Shown here one piece after another: positions 50,900-64,000 of a DNA stretch of 64,000 nt. The position numbers and the translations under genes were made by a program. How positions within the stretch are numbered: position 1 is the first letter of the stretch; every line of letters begins with the position of its first letter. Source of the stretch: Opisthocomus hoazin. Its lineage: Eukaryota > Chordata > Aves > Opisthocomiformes > Opisthocomidae. The stretch is taken from NCBI RefSeq assembly GCF_030867145.1, contig NC_134443.1, forward strand, positions 2,542,001 to 2,606,000. The letters are read 5' to 3'. A model generated the notes under the pieces. The model was not told the DNA's origin. It was given only the letters and a program-made list of their open reading frames with translations, and did not search any database.

Positions 50900-53695
50900 A
50901 TCCAATACAATAGTCTCAATTTATTTGAAATAATTCGGTTTGAAAACTTTTTAATTTAAAATTTACAGCACACGTGGGGAGGAAACATGTTTTTGTTACA
51001 ACTAAAAATTATCAGAAGAGTGCTGCAGGGTTGTTCTCTTTAATTTAACACTGTCATGGCTTTATTCAAAACACAGTTGCACAAAATCAGTTACTCCAAA
51101 GTTTAAGGAAAGAGTTTGATAAGGAACCGAAACACACTATATACATACTGCCATACAAAGAGCATTAAAATAGGACAAAACCTCTACAAAATATAAAACC
51201 CACCCTTACATATTTGCATGAAAAGACCACCCACCAAGCAAAAAAGTTTCAAAAGTTATCTGGAGGCTCTGTATTACTTATTTTAAAAAATGCTATGCTG
51301 TTTAATTGCATGCCAAGCTGACAAATATGAAACTATACTTAGATGGTGACACTGAGGAAAAGACAAAGTTACTTAGGAAGTTAAGTTTTGTGTGAGGCTC
51401 AGATTTTCAGATGTGGCGGCTGATGCACGACCCTGCAAGTTGTTTTTAGGAAGCGTGAAGTCTGCCTGTCTTAGGGAAGGTCTGCGAACCCCTTCTGAGT
51501 TTATTCTGGTTTGTCCAAATAGCTCATCCAACGTCAAAACTGGACTCGCTTACTGAAACAAGACCAGTACTCAAATAATTTTAATCCACCAAAATAGAAT
51601 TTTTTTCCATTTAAAACTAATTTTAAATGCATCAAGAAAAGACAGTTAAGGAAAACCCTGACAATGAGGTACTTTAAAGTACACACTTATAAATAATAAA
51701 TTTCAATCATTTGCTGAGACAAAAAAAATGAGCAAAAAGATGGGAAAACACACTTTTCTATCTGAAAGCTGAGCACAAAGCAACTGCCTTGAACACAGAG
51801 CCTCCATGACAAGATAGGATGTGCACTTACCTAAGGTTTCTATTCATTCAGTATTCATACACAAACACAGGAACTTAGATTGTGGTTGCAAATGTAGTTT
51901 TACCACTACTTCTCTAGTGTCTTTACAGATATTAATTAAAAAATGCAAACCCCATTTAGTCAGTTCATTTCCACGCGTATTGCCATCTGCCTGACTCGTT
52001 TCATTCCGATGCCTTTAATGTCTGGCTATGCTTTACAGCTACATGAGAAACTATGATTTAAGGCTCTATTTCGGGGAAAAAAACCACACACACAAGAAAT
52101 TGGGCTTTGCAGAACTTCAACCCTGCAGTATCTAAACTTGATTTAAGAGTTGGAAGTCACATTTAAAGTCTGCTAGCGTGTGAAATGCCTATTAAATATT
52201 CACAGGTAACCGATCTATGGGCGACTGACTCTTACCTAGGTCCAGGAAATCTCCCTCTTCCCCACCCTTGGTGTCTCCCCCAGTTTAATGGCAGCTATTG
52301 TCAGCCAAGACAGATACAAAAATAAGTCTCTTGAATAAAGCTGTGTGTGATATTTGGTTCAGTACCTACATGAAACAATGTAAATTAGTTTTATACCAAG
52401 ACTACTGTTTTAATTCCAAATCACGACTTAAAGAGTAATGCTGGATGTCTGAACTTGTTTCGCAGTGGCTCAAATAGAAAACATGAATCCATTGGGGCAG
52501 AATTATTACGACCTGTTGGTCACAACCAGGCTGCTAGAAGAAAAGCTCATCTGCATGTCTCCTGTACTTGCCACCAGCTGGATGCAATGGAACAAGTTTC
52601 TGCAGCCATTCAATATAAAAAACCCTAAACTATTAACTAGTATTATACATGAACTCAAATGTTTTGCCTACAACCAGATTTAAAAAGTTTAAAAGGTGAC
52701 CTGCGAAGAAAGACTAACTTATATTCATCTTTCCCCCTTCAAGGATTCTATAAAAGTGGGGGGGGGGTGTTTGAAAAAAATGTGCTTGAAGGAGTTACCC
52801 GTTAACATCTGCATTAGAAATGCATATATTTTATAGCCAAACACCGTGATTGTTGCAGAATTCTCAAAATGATAATGCAAGAGCAAAGTGAGTGAAAGTT
52901 TAACAAAGACTTCTAGCAAAATGGTTTAAAACTACAGACTGTTTGCTTTTCTTAATACCTGCAATAACTACGTATTTTGGAGAAAATTTAAGGATTATAA
53001 CCCTTTCGGTTTGCCAAGATACGTTCTTGAAGGTATCTAGTGAATACTCCAGCAAACACTGAACATCTGAACAAGGAGGAAAGAAAGGTCTTATGAAACC
53101 CATTTAGGCTTTACAATGTAACACACAAAATGGATAGAAAACTTAAAAAAATACTACAGGAGTCACCTTTTAAGAAGCTGAAATAAAGGTGTAACCTAGT
53201 TGTCGATTTCAAATAGAACCCCTGGTAAACTCAGACTATAGTCAACATCTCACTTAAAAGAGACTGGAATTTGCCATATAGCATTTTTGAGTTCAGTTTT
53301 TTCAGTATAAAAACTTTAAAATCTTGAAGGAAATTCCCAATATCAAACCCATGTGAAATGGGCGTTTTAACTCTGGGCTAATGATGACCAACACAGCAAG
53401 CTTGTATAAAATTAAAGAGCTCCAAATAAAAGTCTAGGGGGGGAAAACTTGACAATGGCTTCAGTGATTACAGGGCTGAAAATTGTTTTCTACGTATAGG
53501 TTCACTAACAGGCTATTATATCTTATTTGGAATGATAAAAAGGGCAAGAATAGTAAAACCACACGTCTCCTATAAAAAGTTAACATATTATCTTCTGTAG
53601 GGACATCTATGGTACATGGAGACATACAGATCTGCATAATCACTATTGCGTATTCTGTAACTTAAGAGTCTGGTCCTACTTGTGTCTATAACAAA
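50900..53695 (-). other. ANP32E: ANP32E 3' UTR (approximate 3' end)
   Basis: About 2.8 kb of AT-rich sequence follows the ANP32E stop codon without any other gene signal on the - strand. The end is inferred from an AATAAA at 50925-50920 (- strand) followed by GT-rich sequence. A second AATAAA at 51066-51061 could give a slightly shorter form. A G10/C10 homopolymer lies at 52758-52767. Long 3' UTRs are known for ANP32E in mammals. Confidence 0.65.
50920..50925 (-). promoter_or_regulatory. Predicted distal poly(A) signal, ANP32E
   Basis: AATAAA on the - strand (TTTATT on +), with the T/G-rich element ttgtattgg 10-20 bases downstream. It is taken as the main 3' end; a further AATAAA at 51061-51066 lies 140 bases upstream of it. 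Confidence 0.5.

Positions 53696-64000
<10,305 letters not shown>

Overview
This is vertebrate nuclear DNA. It carries split genes with GT-AG introns, long AT-leaning non-coding stretches, CpG islands and old, decayed retroposons. Two genes can be identified with confidence from protein similarity: PLEKHO1 (CKIP-1) on the + strand at the left edge and ANP32E on the - strand at the right edge. The two are also neighbours in human 1q21.2, in the same convergent arrangement. I see no Alu- or L1-like sequence. The few interspersed repeats that can be recognised look like MIR/CORE-SINE, a CR1/L2-type LINE, and a SINE-like sequence of the kind I remember from turtles and crocodilians. I infer a non-mammalian amniote, most likely a bird or other sauropsid. 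Species cannot be fixed from the sequence alone.

Layout. 1-4.85 kb: the last three coding exons of PLEKHO1 (end of the PH domain, a capping-protein-interaction exon, and a long last exon ending in a leucine-zipper-like helix), then its 3' UTR with two AATAAA signals. About 4.85-50.9 kb: a 46-kb interval with no protein-coding gene I can recognise. It holds scattered repeats (30-bp tandem duplication, TAC microsatellite with an inverted arm, LINE and SINE remnants, MIR-like pieces) and two CpG-rich islands (about 39.64-40.65 kb and 49.1-49.68 kb) that look like promoters without an assigned gene. The second island has NF-Y and Sp1 motifs and is followed by a 69-codon ORF in a good Kozak context. 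About 50.9-64.0 kb: ANP32E on the - strand, with a long 3' UTR, coding exons 7 to 2 complete, and the last six codons of exon 1 at the window edge. Its promoter CpG island fills the last kilobase and continues beyond the window.

The two genes are not functionally linked by anything in the sequence. PLEKHO1 is a membrane/cytoskeletal adaptor and ANP32E is a histone H2A.Z chaperone. Exon phases join perfectly in both (PLEKHO1 phases 0/0; ANP32E 0/0/0/1/1), so both look intact rather than pseudogenic. The most useful leads are the unassigned CpG-island promoters, a TAGCAG tandem acceptor at ANP32E exon 7, and a Thr/Ser tract in PLEKHO1.
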